Assembly: GCF_002441655.1 (NCBI RefSeq)
Contig: NZ_JXJU01000004.1
Span: 1 to 64,000 of the forward strand
Origin: Lactococcus fujiensis JCM 16395
Lineage (GTDB): Bacteria > Bacillota > Bacilli > Lactobacillales > Streptococcaceae
Length of the DNA: 64,000 bases
Direction: 5' to 3'
The position numbers were made by a program, and so were the translations under genes. The notes beneath the pieces were generated by a model. It was given only the letters and a program-made list of their open reading frames with translations, had not been told where the DNA came from and ran no database searches. Positions 30,756 to 42,780 of the stretch are shown piece after piece. The number at the start of each line of letters is the position of its first letter. Position 1 is the stretch's first letter.

Positions 30756-32240
30756 CTATTTTTTCTTAATGTATGCACGCATCATCAAGTATGCGATTAA
30801 ACCAAATACTACGGGTCCGGCAATCATTGATAAAACATCCGTTGCTGCAGTTGGAGAATGTTGAACAAGGGGTTGGATAATCGTAAAGAAATTAGCAGCT
30901 AGGACAACGAAGAGGACTAGCGTGGTTAAGAAATTAATTATTGCTTTTGACTTGAAAAAGACAACGGGTTTGGTAATCTTATCATTTCGCTTAAAGTACC
31001 AGTAGGCAATGACAATTAAGACATAAGGTAAAGTCATTGACACATTTGCCATATTGGTTAGCACAAGGAAAAATTGGCTCGCACCACCTTGCGACGTTAG
31101 AAAATTGAGCACAATGATTAAGGTCACAATGAAAAATTGAATCCACATAGCGAATTTAGGCATTCCTGCTTCATCCAATTCACCAATGCGACCTGGCCAC
31201 AATTTTTTGGGGGTTCCAGTAATTATTTGTTTTATCGGGCTGTATGTTAATGTAAAGAATGCCCCCATATATGCCAGCAGCATTGAAAATCCGATATATC
31301 GGGCAAAGATGGCACCTAACAAGCTCGTTGCTGAACTGGACAAATGCAAGGCCATCCCTACTTGTTCACCGAGATGTTGAATCAAGAGATATGGAACAGT
31401 TCCCAAGTTCATTGATCCATCTTTGATGGCAGGTAACCAATCGTTATAATTTGTAAAGAAACCGACACTCAAAATGGCAATCGAATAACCGATTGAAATA
31501 ATCAAAGCGGAAATAACGATTCCACGTGGAAAGTTCTTTTCTGGATTTTCTGTTTGGTCAACGAGTCCAGCGATTGATTCGACCCCACCATAAGCAAAAA
31601 TAGCAAACACTAAGAAGGCGATAAAGGAAGTTGCTGAACCATCAAAAGTAGGATTAGGCGAAATAACAAAGGATGACCAATGAATTGGCGTTGCGGTATG
31701 ACCGTTTAACACTAAAACAAGTAATGCTCCTAAAATCAAAACAACATTGAGGGATAAAACAGCAATTCCAGCAATAGATGTAAACTTTTTAATGGTATCG
31801 ACACCTTTGGAAACCATAAAGGTTACAATTGCCATCCATGCAATCCCAGCAATCGAAATCCATAATGGCGATGGCATATGTGAAGAGCTTCCGAATATTA
31901 AGTTGACCAGTGGAATCAATATTTTATTGGCAACCGTCACCATCCAAATGACATAGGAAGCATACCACATGAAAGTACCAATAAAGGCAAACGTTGGATT
32001 GACAGCTTCCTCCATCCATGAATAAATTCCACCTTTTTCATTTTTGAAAGCAGAACCCATTTCAGTGACCATAAAAGCAAAGGGGAGGAAGAATAAAATT
32101 GCTCCGATGAGATACCATGGAATAGCTCCGTAGCCCATTTGGTAGAAGGCAACAGGAATATTTCCAAAGCCATATACCGTGGTAAAAATCATCAGTGATA
32201 ATCCGGCTAGGGAAAGTTTTCCCTTCGTTCCTTTTGACAT
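30756..32240 (-). CDS. APC-family amino acid permease, YjeM-like
   Basis: 494 residues with about 12-13 membrane helices. The start (KLSLAGLSLMIFTTVYGFGN) and FAIFAYGGVESIAGLVDQTE in the seventh helix region follow the YjeM/GadC branch of the amino acid-polyamine-organocation superfamily. AAGGAG lies before the ATG. Substrate cannot be read from the sequence; YjeM itself is poorly characterised. It stands alone, with terminators on both sides. Confidence 0.8.
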   Translation of the reverse strand: MSKGTKGKLSLAGLSLMIFTTVYGFGNIPVAFYQMGYGAIPWYLIGAILFFLPFAFMVTEMGSAFKNEKGGIYSWMEEAVNPTFAFIGTFMWYASYVIWMVTVANKILIPLVNLIFGSSSHMPSPLWISIAGIAWMAIVTFMVSKGVDTIKKFTSIAGIAVLSLNVVLILGALLVLVLNGHTATPIHWSSFVISPNPTFDGSATSFIAFLVFAIFAYGGVESIAGLVDQTENPEKNFPRGIVISALIISIGYSIAILSVGFFTNYNDWLPAIKDGSMNLGTVPYLLIQHLGEQVGMALHLSSSATSLLGAIFARYIGFSMLLAYMGAFFTLTYSPIKQIITGTPKKLWPGRIGELDEAGMPKFAMWIQFFIVTLIIVLNFLTSQGGASQFFLVLTNMANVSMTLPYVLIVIAYWYFKRNDKITKPVVFFKSKAIINFLTTLVLFVVLAANFFTIIQPLVQHSPTAATDVLSMIAGPVVFGLIAYLMMRAYIKKK

Positions 32241-32360
32241 AATTTCTCCTTAAGTTAATCTAATCAGTATAATATATGTGTGATAATAATTTTATTATTC
32301 TAATTTGTCATTAGAAAATATAATAAGATATATTTGACTGAATATTTTAATTTTAAACCA

Positions 32361-32394
32361 AAGTAAGCCACCTCCTCAGGTGACTTACTTTTTA
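32361..32394. terminator. Hairpin after pepT
   Basis: AAGTAAG-C-CACCT (32361-32373) pairs with AGGTG-A-CTTACTT (32378-32390), one mismatch; the longer T run is on the plus side. Confidence 0.6.
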
Positions 32395-32416
32395 TTCTTT
32401 TTTGATTGTGTTACAA

Positions 32417-33658
32417 CTACTTAACAACTTTATTGTTCAATTTTAGGATTTCTAACAGGACATCCACTGCTTTTTCCATTGATTGCAAAGAAACAAATTC
32501 ATAGCGTCCATGCATATTTTCCCCACCAGCAAACAGGTTAGGTGTAGGGAGTCCCATAAATGATATTTTAGACCCGTCTGTTCCACCACGAACAGGTTCA
32601 ATTTTTGGAACAATGTCAAGATTTTCCATTGCTTCACGCGCAATATCAATGATGGACATGTCTTGTTCAATAATTTGAGCCATGTTGTAATATTGGTCTT
32701 TGACGACTGGTTTCACGCGATCTGAACCTAAATTCGCGTTCATTTTATCAGCAATTTCTTGCATTAAGGCTTTACGTGCTTCAAATTTTTCTTCCGCGTG
32801 ATCACGGATAATGTATTGTGCACGTGCTTCTTCAACAGTCCCCTCTAGTTTTAGGAGGTGGAAGAACCCTTCACGTCCATCTGTTTTTTCAGGGCGATCT
32901 GTTTCAGGTAATTGAGCATGATAATCCATTGCTAATTGAAGCGCATTAACCATGATATCTTTAGCAGTTCCTGGGTGAACATTTTTACCTTGGAAGTCAA
33001 TAACTGCACCAGCAGCAGAGAATGTTTCGTATTCCAATTCACCAAGTGGCCCACCATCAACGGTATAGGCAAAGTCAACATTAAAATCAGCTACATCAAA
33101 ACGATCTGCCCCAGTGCCAATTTCTTCATCTGGTCCAAAACCAATACGGATTTCACCGTGCTCAAAGTCCGGGTTGATGTTCAATAGATAATCAGCTAAA
33201 GTCATAATCTCAGCCACGCCAGATTTATCATCGGAACCTAGCAATGTTGTACCATCCGTGTGAATTAGCGTTTGACCTTCGTAATTCTTCAAATTAGGAA
33301 ATTCAGCCGGGTCAAGTTTGAAGCCCGATGTTCCCAATTCGATGACAGATTTTCCATCGTAATTTTCAAGAATTTGAGGATTGACACCTTCAGCATTAAA
33401 ATCTGCCGTATCCATGTGAGCAATCAAGCCAATTTTACGAACCTTTTTATCAGTTGTTGCTGGAATTGTTCCAACAACATAACCATTACTTTCGAGATAA
33501 TGAACATCTTGAACTCCGATTGATTTCATTTCTTCACCCATTTTATGAGCGAATTCGACAAGTGCCGGAACTGAAGGTACAGTTGTTGAATTTTCATCCG
33601 AACGTGTGTTTACTTTCACATATTCAATGAAGCGTGGCAAAAGTTTTTCATATTTCAT
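32417..33658 (-). CDS. pepT: Tripeptide aminopeptidase PepT
   Basis: 413 residues, M20B dizinc peptidase releasing N-terminal residues from tripeptides. Metal-site residues are visible: H81 and D83 in [11 protein letters not shown]143/D144 in [13 protein letters not shown]178/E179 in [11 protein letters not shown], and [10 protein letters not shown] near the C-terminus. GGAG lies seven bases before the ATG. Its own promoter (TGG-TATAAT) lies about 30 bases upstream. With PepO it serves peptide use. Confidence 0.96.
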   Translation of the reverse strand: MKYEKLLPRFIEYVKVNTRSDENSTTVPSVPALVEFAHKMGEEMKSIGVQDVHYLESNGYVVGTIPATTDKKVRKIGLIAHMDTADFNAEGVNPQILENYDGKSVIELGTSGFKLDPAEFPNLKNYEGQTLIHTDGTTLLGSDDKSGVAEIMTLADYLLNINPDFEHGEIRIGFGPDEEIGTGADRFDVADFNVDFAYTVDGGPLGELEYETFSAAGAVIDFQGKNVHPGTAKDIMVNALQLAMDYHAQLPETDRPEKTDGREGFFHLLKLEGTVEEARAQYIIRDHAEEKFEARKALMQEIADKMNANLGSDRVKPVVKDQYYNMAQIIEQDMSIIDIAREAMENLDIVPKIEPVRGGTDGSKISFMGLPTPNLFAGGENMHGRYEFVSLQSMEKAVDVLLEILKLNNKVVK

Positions 33659-33684
33659 TTGTTTTCTCCAAATCTAATAGTATT

Positions 33685-33693
33685 ATTATACCA
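33685..33693 (-). promoter_or_regulatory. Extended -10 promoter of pepT
   Basis: Minus-strand TGG-TATAAT (TATAAT at 33685-33690). Confidence 0.6.
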
Positions 33694-33765
33694 AAAAAAG
33701 TTAATTCATGATGTCGATAAATTAGTCAATGAGGGGAGGAATGTAGTAATTCTAAAATTTTCTCA

Positions 33766-34554
33766 TCAATCCAAATTTGTTGCTTCATCAAGTGAAATAA
33801 AATTGTTGATATTTGTTTGTTGTGTCAGTTGTGCCTTAATAAACATTTCTGCATCATCGAAATCAACACGGGGGATTTCTTGCTCTGAAAATACGATATG
33901 AGTAGTAAATTCATTTTCACTAGAGGCGTTGATATAGCCATATTTTTCAAGTACACGGACAAAAATATCCGGGTGTTTCTTGACTACTTTTTTATTCTTA
34001 AATTTAAGCAAAAATGTCGTCATATATTTCAAAACATATTCTGGATCGGCATCCCCCATAATTTGATAGACTTCCCGTTCAAGTGGGCTCAAATTCAAAT
34101 TTTCTGAAATCTTAAAGAAATAATTCGCAAGAGTATCCGTCTCGCAATCGAATCGACTTGTCAAATGTAGCACAACTGAGTTCGTTTCATTTCGAAGTTC
34201 CTGATAAACGTAAGTTTCATCTAAACGTTGAGCCAAGTGACTGTCAGCTCGGACAAAAAAAGGTTGAACAAAATAATTTCGCTGTGCTGGCTGACTTGTC
34301 AGTGCTGACCAATCAATGTCATCGTCTCCAAAAATTTGCCCCCCTAATCGATAACGTCGATCTTGACGGATAATCAAACCTGCTTTGATGTATTTATCTA
34401 ATTGGCGATCTAAATTTTCTTCTACGGCATCGAACGCGCGATGAATCTGTCTCAAATTAACATCTTCATTCGCCATCAAAAAGGCAATAAGAAGTTTGAA
34501 AAACGGCTGACGGGTCAGTCGATTTTCATTATATATTTTAATTTGCTTAAACAT
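33766..34554 (-). CDS. DUF1803 family protein
   Basis: 262 residues, soluble, no signal peptide. The N-terminal 60 residues look like a winged helix ([20 protein letters not shown], then [20 protein letters not shown]), so DNA binding is possible. The family is found in streptococci and lactococci beside ppaC and pflA, exactly as here, and has no assigned function. Its ATG overlaps the ppaC stop by eight bases, pointing to coupled translation. A copy of the dispersed palindrome lies inside at 34296-34312. Confidence 0.75.
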   Translation of the reverse strand: MFKQIKIYNENRLTRQPFFKLLIAFLMANEDVNLRQIHRAFDAVEENLDRQLDKYIKAGLIIRQDRRYRLGGQIFGDDDIDWSALTSQPAQRNYFVQPFFVRADSHLAQRLDETYVYQELRNETNSVVLHLTSRFDCETDTLANYFFKISENLNLSPLEREVYQIMGDADPEYVLKYMTTFLLKFKNKKVVKKHPDIFVRVLEKYGYINASSENEFTTHIVFSEQEIPRVDFDDAEMFIKAQLTQQTNINNFISLDEATNLD

Positions 34555-35491
34555 TAAAACTTTCAGTCAGTTGTGGTACGACTTGTTTCTTACGTGAAAC
34601 AGCACCAGCAAGAAAGGCGTGGTCATTTTCAAGTTTAAAGTTAAATGCAGCTTCAACCTTATCCATGTCATAACCCAATGCGAGAATTTCTGAATTTGAA
34701 TTTACAATATCAGTTATCATGAATACGAAATCGTCAAATCCTCCAGCTGTCATATAAGCATTGACTGCAGCTTTGATCTCATCAAGACGCGCCAAAACTT
34801 CAGGAATATCAACTGTATTCACTTGTGCAACACGTACTTTTTTACCATTCAATTCAAATGTTTTCGCATCGATATCAATAAGTTCTTCTGCTGTTTTGGA
34901 AGCCAAATTTGTACCAGCCTTGAGCATAGCGAGGCCGTATTCTTCGAGGTTGACACCAGCAATTTTAGCGAGTTCCTCAGCAACATGAAAATCTGTTGGA
35001 TGAGTTGTAGGTGATTTCAAAAGTAAAGTATCTGAAATCAAACCTGAAAGCATCATCCCTGCAAGTGCTTTAGGGATTTCAACACCCTCTTCAAGGAACT
35101 TACGGTAAACGATTGATGATGCAGAACCGACTGGTTCTACTGTCATAAATAATGGCATTGCAGTTTGGAAATTAGCAACACGGTGGTGGTCAACAACACC
35201 CATAATCGTTACATCTTCAATATCAGAGATTGATTGTTGGAATTCGTTGTGGTCAGTCAAGATTACTGTATCAACGCCTTCTTCTTTTGCTGATTTTACA
35301 ATACGTGGAAGTTCAAGCCCAAAAGTATCAAGTGCAAATTGTGTTTCTTCATTGGCTGGACCAAGCGCTACAACTTCTGTATTCAATTTCACATGTTTAC
35401 GGTGATTTGATAGATAGCTAAAGGACATTGATGAACCGATAGCATCAGTGTCTGGTTTTTGGTGACCAAATACAAGAATTTTGTCTGACAT
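34547..35491 (-). CDS. ppaC: Manganese-dependent inorganic pyrophosphatase
   Basis: 314 residues of the DHH family II pyrophosphatases. Metal ligands are visible: H10, D14 and D16 in [14 protein letters not shown]80 in ILTDHNE, the D101-H102-H103 triad in GVVDHHR, and the C-terminal [10 protein letters not shown] substrate loop. It hydrolyses pyrophosphate from biosynthetic reactions. AGAGGT precedes the ATG and an extended -10 lies about 40 bases upstream. Confidence 0.96.
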   Translation of the reverse strand: MSDKILVFGHQKPDTDAIGSSMSFSYLSNHRKHVKLNTEVVALGPANEETQFALDTFGLELPRIVKSAKEEGVDTVILTDHNEFQQSISDIEDVTIMGVVDHHRVANFQTAMPLFMTVEPVGSASSIVYRKFLEEGVEIPKALAGMMLSGLISDTLLLKSPTTHPTDFHVAEELAKIAGVNLEEYGLAMLKAGTNLASKTAEELIDIDAKTFELNGKKVRVAQVNTVDIPEVLARLDEIKAAVNAYMTAGGFDDFVFMITDIVNSNSEILALGYDMDKVEAAFNFKLENDHAFLAGAVSRKKQVVPQLTESFNV

Positions 35492-35526
35492 TTGTTATTA
35501 CCTCTTTTTTAATTATATTCGACCCC

Positions 35527-35535
35527 ATTATATCA
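35527..35535 (-). promoter_or_regulatory. Extended -10 promoter of ppaC
   Basis: Minus-strand TGA-TATAAT, TATAAT at 35527-35532. Confidence 0.6.
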
Positions 35536-35559
35536 AAAAAACGTTGGAATTTCACACTT

Positions 35560-35960
35560 AGGTTTTACAAAAAGACAGATTCCACCTCATCTCATTCCTC
35601 CTTCAAAGGCTTCACTGAACAAAATTGAATGGTAAAAAAAATTAATCTACCAGATAATGCTTGATAAAATATTTTTTCGAAACAACTTTTCCGTTTTTCC
35701 AATCGAGATCCCCCCTTGTCAGCAATGACAAATTGTCCAAATCCGCCTGCATAACCGCCAATATTCCCGCGCTAATCCAGCCCCTAAAATCGTACCGGTA
35801 GATGGTTTAACAAAAGCCATCCGTATGCGGAATCGATTTTATGTTCCAACAAACAAGGCTCGATTAATATCTCAATAACCCAGTACGGTCTCTCCTGTAT
35901 TACTAATTTGCCAAACTGCTACATTCTTTCCCTTATGAATTACATTCATCATAATCCTCC
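35560..35960 (-). pseudogene. Degraded coding remnant of unknown origin
   Basis: The 575-base gap between ppaC and pflA has no intact gene but shows coding-like pieces on the minus strand: MMNVIHKGKNVAVWQISNTG after GGAG at about 35950, then in other frames RMAFVKPSTGTILGAGLA and YAGGFGQFVIADKGG, separated by stops and frame changes. I cannot name the family. The TTGTCAGCAATGACAA palindrome (35716-35731) lies inside. Confidence 0.35.
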
Positions 35961-36034
35961 AGTAGATTTGCCTCAATTATCAAGTCTATCCCACCTCCAA
36001 CTATTTTTCTCATCCTTGAAACCGTTAGACAGGA

Positions 36035-36060
36035 TAAAAAAACTGTCCAAATTGACAGCT
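36035..36060 (-). terminator. Terminator of pflA
   Basis: Minus-strand CTGTC-aatttg-GACAG (36043-36058) followed by a T run. Confidence 0.75.
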
Positions 36061-36066
36061 TCATTT

Positions 36067-36849
36067 TTAGCTAATTCGTTCAAGATAATCTTGATAGGTT
36101 TCGGTATTCATCAATTCTTTTGCATTGTGTACACGAGCGTTTGTTGGTGGCTGTACACCGTCGAGCTGATACTTCCAACCCAATTCTCGCCACTTAAATT
36201 CACCCATTGTATGGTATGGCAATATTTCAAATTTCAAGACATTCTTTAATGTTTTTACAAACTTTCCTAATTCTATCAAATCATCGTCAAAATCAGATTC
36301 ACCTGGAACAAGGACATGACGTACCCACATCGCCTTATCATGATCTGATAAATATTGTGCAAATTCAAGAATATTATCCACTTTATTTGCTGTCAACTTC
36401 TTATGCCGTTCGGGATTGATTTCTTTCAAATCTAACAACACCAAATCCGTCACAGCCAACAGTTCATCAATGTGTTCAGTCACGTATGGATCAGTATTAA
36501 AAGGTTGACCAGCTGTATCTAGTGTGGTGTGGATACCAAGTTCATGAGCGTATTTAAATAGGGCTGTCACAAAATCTATTTGCAACAAGGCTTCGCCGCC
36601 AGAAACTGTAATTCCCCCTTTCGTTCCCCAAAAGCCTTGGAAACGACGTGCTTCATTCATAACATCTTCAACAGTTCTTTCGGTCGCTTTGTCTGATTTC
36701 ATTGCCCATGTATCCGGATTGTGGCAGTACTTACAGCGCATCCTACAACCTTGCACGAAGACAACAAAACGAACTCCTGGCCCGTCCACTGTCCCAAAGG
36801 TCTCAGTTGAATGTATTAATCCTGTTACTTGTTTATAATCTTCGACCAT
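36067..36849 (-). CDS. pflA: Pyruvate formate-lyase activating enzyme
   Basis: About 260 residues, a radical SAM protein with the cluster motif C-x3-C-x2-C in QGCRMRCKYCHNPDTW, followed by GGITVSGGEALLQ. It installs the glycyl radical on pyruvate formate-lyase in anaerobic mixed-acid metabolism. The start is uncertain: ATG 36849 (MVEDYKQVTGLIHS) has GGAG six bases upstream and gives the family length; the frame stays open to GTG 36930, with ATGs at 36897 and 36885 between. The pfl gene itself is not in the window. Confidence 0.9.
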   Translation of the reverse strand: MVEDYKQVTGLIHSTETFGTVDGPGVRFVVFVQGCRMRCKYCHNPDTWAMKSDKATERTVEDVMNEARRFQGFWGTKGGITVSGGEALLQIDFVTALFKYAHELGIHTTLDTAGQPFNTDPYVTEHIDELLAVTDLVLLDLKEINPERHKKLTANKVDNILEFAQYLSDHDKAMWVRHVLVPGESDFDDDLIELGKFVKTLKNVLKFEILPYHTMGEFKWRELGWKYQLDGVQPPTNARVHNAKELMNTETYQDYLERIS

Positions 36850-36998
36850 CTCAAACTCCACTTCTTTTACAGAATCTGTCAGCATTGACAAGCTCATTTT
36901 GTTTTCGCGAGATAAAGTTAAAAAATTCACAACCTTACAAGTTTTATTTTACTACAAAGTAAGCATTTTCGCAACATATATCCAAAAAATTTTTATAA

Positions 36999-38450
<1,452 letters not shown>

Positions 38451-38463
38451 ATAAAAAAACAAG

Positions 38464-38493
38464 AAAAAAAGGCGGCCTTTAGGTCGTCTTTTT
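38464..38493. terminator. Bidirectional terminator between gdhA and tig
   Basis: AAAAGGCGGCC pairs with GGTCGTCTTTT through G-U pairs, loop of four, T runs in both directions. Confidence 0.85.
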
Positions 38494-38503
38494 CGTTTTA
38501 TCC

Positions 38504-39787
38504 TTATTTTACAACAGCAGTTGATGTAATCAAATCAACAGCTTTTTTCACAGCAATGTCATGTTTCAACATATCAATTGGTAAAAGTTGTTCAACTTGT
38601 TCTACAGGCATATTGTATTGTCCTGCCAAGTCTTCAATTTCAGATTTCACTTCTTCATCTGTTGTGTCGAAGTTTTCTGCAGCAGCGATTGCTTCAACCA
38701 CCAAGTTCGTACGAACACGTTTGCCAGCATTTTCTTCATATTGTTTATGAAGATCATCTTCAGTTGTTCCAGTGATTTGGAAGTACATTTCTGGAGAAAT
38801 TCCTTGTTGTTGCATTCCTCCGAGGAATTCGTTCATTGAACGGTGAACTTCTTCGTGGATCATTTCTTCAGGAACTTCTTCAATTGTTGCAGCAGCCACA
38901 GCAGCGTCAATAGCAGCTGTTTCTACAGCATCATCAAACGCTTCAGCTTTTTGATCAGTCAATTCTTTACGGAATTTTTCTTTCAATTCATCAAGTGTTT
39001 CAACTTCTTCGTCGATATCTTTAGCCAATTCATCATCAAGTTCAGGAACTTCTTTTGTTTTAACTTCATGGATAGTTGTAGCAAAGACAGCATCTTTACC
39101 AGCTAAATCAGCTGCTTGATAATCTTCAGGGAAAGTAACTTTAACTTCTACTTCATCACCTGCTTTTGTACCAACCAATTGTTCTTCAAAACCAGGAATG
39201 AATTGTCCACTACCAAGTTCAAGGCTGTGGTTAGTCGCTTTTCCGCCTTCAAATTCAACACCGTCAACTGATCCGTTAAAATCAATAACAACTGTGTCGC
39301 CATTTTCGGCAGCATCTTCTTTAACAACAAGCTCAGCAAGATTGTTTTGTGCAGCTTTAAGGCGCGCATCAACATCTTCTTCTGAAACTTCTTTAGATGC
39401 ATCTACTGAAACTTCAAGGCCTTTGTAATCACCTAATTTAACTTCAGGTTTAACAACTACATCAGCTGTCAATTCCCAATCAGAACCTTTATCCAATTTC
39501 TTAACATCAATTTTTGGTTGTGAAACTGGTTCGATAGCAGCTTCTTTAACAGCAGCATCGTAAGCTTCTGGAAGAACAGCATTCAATGCTTCTTCGTACA
39601 ATGCTTCTTCACCATACATACGGTTAAACATTTCGCGTGAAATTTTACCTTTACGGAAGCCAGGAACTGAGATATTGCCTTTTACTTTATTGAAAGCTTT
39701 GTCAAGACCTTTTTTGATTGTTTCTTGGTCGATTGAAAATGAAAGTGTACCATTATTAACACCAGTTTTTTCAAAACTTGCAGTCAT
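38504..39787 (-). CDS. tig: Trigger factor
   Basis: 427 residues, ribosome-bound chaperone. Ribosome-binding loop [12 protein letters not shown] is at about 43-54, an FKBP-type prolyl isomerase domain at about 150-240 ([20 protein letters not shown]) and the helical C-terminal cradle follows. AAGGAG precedes the ATG. The leader is about 90 bases from the promoter at 39883-39911. Confidence 0.96.
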   Translation of the reverse strand: MTASFEKTGVNNGTLSFSIDQETIKKGLDKAFNKVKGNISVPGFRKGKISREMFNRMYGEEALYEEALNAVLPEAYDAAVKEAAIEPVSQPKIDVKKLDKGSDWELTADVVVKPEVKLGDYKGLEVSVDASKEVSEEDVDARLKAAQNNLAELVVKEDAAENGDTVVIDFNGSVDGVEFEGGKATNHSLELGSGQFIPGFEEQLVGTKAGDEVEVKVTFPEDYQAADLAGKDAVFATTIHEVKTKEVPELDDELAKDIDEEVETLDELKEKFRKELTDQKAEAFDDAVETAAIDAAVAAATIEEVPEEMIHEEVHRSMNEFLGGMQQQGISPEMYFQITGTTEDDLHKQYEENAGKRVRTNLVVEAIAAAENFDTTDEEVKSEIEDLAGQYNMPVEQVEQLLPIDMLKHDIAVKKAVDLITSTAVVK

Positions 39788-39882
39788 TTATAGATTCTCC
39801 TTATTTTAGGGTATTTAACTTAATGGGTCAGCCGTATTCAGCTTCCCGACAATTTTTCATCCCTAGAATTTCATACCTTTCA

Positions 39883-39911
39883 AGAATAGCATAAAAAAGG
39901 CTTTATTTCAA
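39883..39911 (-). promoter_or_regulatory. tig promoter
   Basis: Minus-strand TTGAAA (39906-39911), 17 bases, TGC-TATTCT (extended -10, 39883-39888). Confidence 0.65.
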
Positions 39912-39981
39912 GTCTTTACACCATTACTTTAAGAGATGAATCCCCTTTTTTATAATATAATAAGTGAATCCTAGTCTTATT

Positions 39982-40032
39982 ATCATTGATAATGATTTAA
40001 CTATTGACAATAGTTAGTATTTGTCCTATAAT
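39982..40032 (+). promoter_or_regulatory. MFS pump promoter with two tandem inverted repeats
   Basis: TTGACA (40004-40009), 17 bases, TATAAT (40027-40032), then six bases to the ATG. ATCATT-GAT-AATGAT (39982-39996) and ACTATT-GAC-AATAGT (40000-40014) are alike inverted repeats centred 18 bp apart; the second covers the -35. This looks like a repressor-controlled efflux promoter. Confidence 0.75.
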
Positions 40033-40038
40033 TATGAA

Positions 40039-41277
40039 ATGAAGAAAAATACCAAAACACTCAGTATTGAGGCCGAAGCGAATCGAAACCTTGTCGTTCT
40101 TTGGTTTGGTGTATTTATTACAGGCATGGGCTTCTCAGCTTTTATGCCTTTTTTACCGCTTTACATCGAACAACTCGGTAATTTCTCGACCGATACTTTA
40201 AATATATTATCTAGTGTTACTTTCGCTATCTCTTTTGTAATGACAGCTATTATATCTCCTTATTGGGGGAAATTAGCTGATAAATATGGTCGTAAACCGA
40301 TGCTTTTACGTGCTTCCCTCGGTATGGCTATTGTCATTAGCCTGATGGCTTTTGTGACTAATGTCTGGCAATTAATTATCTTACGTGCCTTGCAGGGACT
40401 TTTTGGCGGCTTCATATCTAATGCGACTGCATTAATTGCAACACAGACCCCCAAAAATAAGGCAGGACGAGCTCTAGGGATTATCGTTACAGGAACAACT
40501 TCTGGACAACTCATTGGTCCATTATTAGGCGGGATAATTTCATCCGCATTCTCATATCGTGGTACTTTCCTAATAACAGGAAGTCTATTGTTTATCGTTT
40601 TTATCCTTGTCTTAATTGCTGTCACTGAAAATCATAAGCCAAGCGACTTTATTCAAGGAAATACAAAAAAAGATCCACACCCCTTTAAACATTTGGCCAA
40701 TAAGAATATGCTGATTGGAATGTTCATTACCACTATGGTCATTCAAATTGTCAATACATCAATCAATCCAATTATGGCCTTATTCGTCAGAGAGATTAAC
40801 CACAGCAACGTGAGTACAACTTTATTGGTCGGTATTATTGCTGCTTTACCAGGAATTTCAACAATCATCGCAGCTCCCCGCTTTGGAAAACTCGGAGACA
40901 AAATTGGCCCTCAATATGTCTTGATCGCTGGCTTCATTTTAGCCTTTTTCGTTCAAATCCCAACGGCTTTTGTGAGTAGTATTTTGCTCCTCATGCTGCT
41001 TCGTTTCATGATTGGTATTTCTGATGCCACCATGCTCCCACAAATTAATGCCTTGCTGACTAAATCAACACCAAGTGAGATGACCAGTCGCATTTTTGCT
41101 TATAATCAATCGTTCATGTCAATGGGTGGTGTCATTGGTCCCCTCATGGGGGCTATCGTAGCCAATATTTGGGGCTATCGTGGAATTTTCATCACGGGTG
41201 CAATTTTTATACTCATCAATTTCGTTCATTTTCTGACCACATTGAAAGAAATGAATCCGAAAGAAAAAAAGGCCTAG
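40039..41277 (+). CDS. MFS multidrug efflux transporter, PmrA-like
   Basis: 412 residues, 12 membrane helices, drug:H+ antiporter family. Motif A GKLADKYGRKPMLL lies between helices 2 and 3 and motif C-like GQLIGPLLGGIIS in helix 5. It resembles streptococcal PmrA. An in-frame TTG at 40021 overlaps the -10 box, so the ATG at 40039 is the start, probably on a leaderless mRNA. Two tandem operators suggest induction by a substrate-sensing repressor not encoded next to it. Confidence 0.85.
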   Translation: MKKNTKTLSIEAEANRNLVVLWFGVFITGMGFSAFMPFLPLYIEQLGNFSTDTLNILSSVTFAISFVMTAIISPYWGKLADKYGRKPMLLRASLGMAIVISLMAFVTNVWQLIILRALQGLFGGFISNATALIATQTPKNKAGRALGIIVTGTTSGQLIGPLLGGIISSAFSYRGTFLITGSLLFIVFILVLIAVTENHKPSDFIQGNTKKDPHPFKHLANKNMLIGMFITTMVIQIVNTSINPIMALFVREINHSNVSTTLLVGIIAALPGISTIIAAPRFGKLGDKIGPQYVLIAGFILAFFVQIPTAFVSSILLLMLLRFMIGISDATMLPQINALLTKSTPSEMTSRIFAYNQSFMSMGGVIGPLMGAIVANIWGYRGIFITGAIFILINFVHFLTTLKEMNPKEKKA

Positions 41278-41290
41278 GCCTTTTTTATTT
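41265..41290. terminator. Bidirectional terminator after the MFS pump
   Basis: Perfect palindrome with the core GGCCTAGGCC (41271-41280) flanked by six or more A and T. The MFS stop codon lies at its centre. The same core recurs in the terminator at 48662-48683. Confidence 0.8.
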
Positions 41291-41473
41291 CGGATTTAAT
41301 TTAGAAAGGACATCATTCCAGAGTGATTGATCAAAAACACGAGTTGCATTTCCGCCTCCTAGAACACCATACCCTAGCATTAGACCTAAGACCGCAGCGG
41401 CAACCAACAAAATCAAAACGAGCAATAAAAGTGAAACTCTGACCCCTAAAAATTTTATGGTTCTCTTAAACAT
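41285..41473 (-). CDS. EpuA-like small membrane protein
   Basis: 62 residues with one membrane helix (VSLLLLVLILLVAAAVLGLM) and a short polar tail ending in SLWNDVLSKLNPK. It follows murA directly, its ATG overlapping the murA stop (TAATG). This is the epuA position of streptococci; the family is often labelled DNA-directed RNA polymerase subunit beta in databases, and no function is proven. Confidence 0.75.
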   Translation of the reverse strand: MFKRTIKFLGVRVSLLLLVLILLVAAAVLGLMLGYGVLGGGNATRVFDQSLWNDVLSKLNPK

Positions 41474-42756
41474 TAGTCTTCCTCATCTTCATCAGCCTTG
41501 ACCCGGACAATATCTGCGCCAAGTGCTTTCAATTTTTCATGGAATTTATAATAACCGCGATCCAAATGATTTAGTTTGTGAACTTCCGTTTCTCCTTGAG
41601 CAACCAAGCCAAGTAAGATTAGAGCTGCTGAAGCACGTAAATCCGTTGATTTAACGATTGCTCCTTGTAAGTCTTTTGTTCCTTCAATAAGTGCTGAATT
41701 TCTTGTAATTTCGACATTTAAGCCCATACGACGCATTTCTTCAAGATGTTGGAAACGATTTTCAAATACAGTTTCAATCATCGTTGATTCCCCTTGAGCC
41801 ACAGCTTGAGCTGCTGTCATTTGAGACTGCATATCCGTTGGGAAACCTGGATGGGGAAGTGTCTTAACCGTTGTTGCCTTAAGTCTTTTTGGCCCAATGA
41901 CACGAATACCATTTTCTTCTTCAACAAATTGAACACCCATTTCTTTTAATTTAGAAATTAAGGGGCGATTGTGTTCGGAAAGGGCATCTTTAATCAAGAC
42001 ATTCCCTTGTGTCATTGCTGCAGCAACCATGAAAGTCCCTGCTTCAATTCGGTCTTGAACAACCGCATGTTCAGCGCCATGCATCACTTTCACACCTTTA
42101 ATAATGATCGTGTCCGTACCAGCGCCCTTGACATTCGCACCCATTTTATTCAAAAGATTGGCTAAATCAACGATTTCTGGTTCACGCGCAGCATTTTCCA
42201 AAATCGTCGTTCCATCTGCAAGTGTTGCAGCCATCATCAAGTTTTGAGTTGCGCCAACTGAGGGGAAGTCCATATATATTTGGGCCCCTTTTAGGTGGTC
42301 AGCTTTAGCTTCAATATAACCTGCACTTTGTGTAATTTCGGCCCCCATCAATTCAAAACCTCGAAGATGTAAATCAATCGGACGAGAACCTATAGAACAA
42401 CCGCCAGGCATCGATACACGGGCATGACCGTTACGTGCAAGAATTGGTCCCATTACAACAATTGAGGCACGCATTTTACTTACATACTCGTAAGGTGCTT
42501 TAATTTTAATTTCTTTACCGGTAATAGCTTGAATCGTTTTTGCTTCTTGATCAAAGTCTAAATCAACACCTAAGTGCTTAACCAAGTTATTCATCATAAA
42601 AACATCGCTCAAGATAGGCACATTGCTTAAAATTACCTCGCCTTCGCTTGGCAACAATGTCGCTGCCAACAACGGAAGAACTGCATTTTTAGCTCCTTCA
42701 ATTTCAACTTCTCCTTGAAGCTTGGTGTGTCCACCTTTAACAATAATTTTATCCAT
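41473..42756 (-). CDS. murA: UDP-GlcNAc 1-carboxyvinyltransferase
   Basis: 427 residues, first committed step of peptidoglycan synthesis. K22 and N23 in EGAKNAVLP and catalytic C120 in [16 protein letters not shown] are present, so fosfomycin would be expected to react. AAGGGA precedes the ATG. A leader of about 150 bases with a strong hairpin precedes the gene. Confidence 0.95.
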   Translation of the reverse strand: MDKIIVKGGHTKLQGEVEIEGAKNAVLPLLAATLLPSEGEVILSNVPILSDVFMMNNLVKHLGVDLDFDQEAKTIQAITGKEIKIKAPYEYVSKMRASIVVMGPILARNGHARVSMPGGCSIGSRPIDLHLRGFELMGAEITQSAGYIEAKADHLKGAQIYMDFPSVGATQNLMMAATLADGTTILENAAREPEIVDLANLLNKMGANVKGAGTDTIIIKGVKVMHGAEHAVVQDRIEAGTFMVAAAMTQGNVLIKDALSEHNRPLISKLKEMGVQFVEEENGIRVIGPKRLKATTVKTLPHPGFPTDMQSQMTAAQAVAQGESTMIETVFENRFQHLEEMRRMGLNVEITRNSALIEGTKDLQGAIVKSTDLRASAALILLGLVAQGETEVHKLNHLDRGYYKFHEKLKALGADIVRVKADEDEED

Positions 42757-42780
42757 CTTTAAATTCCCTTCAACATCTCA

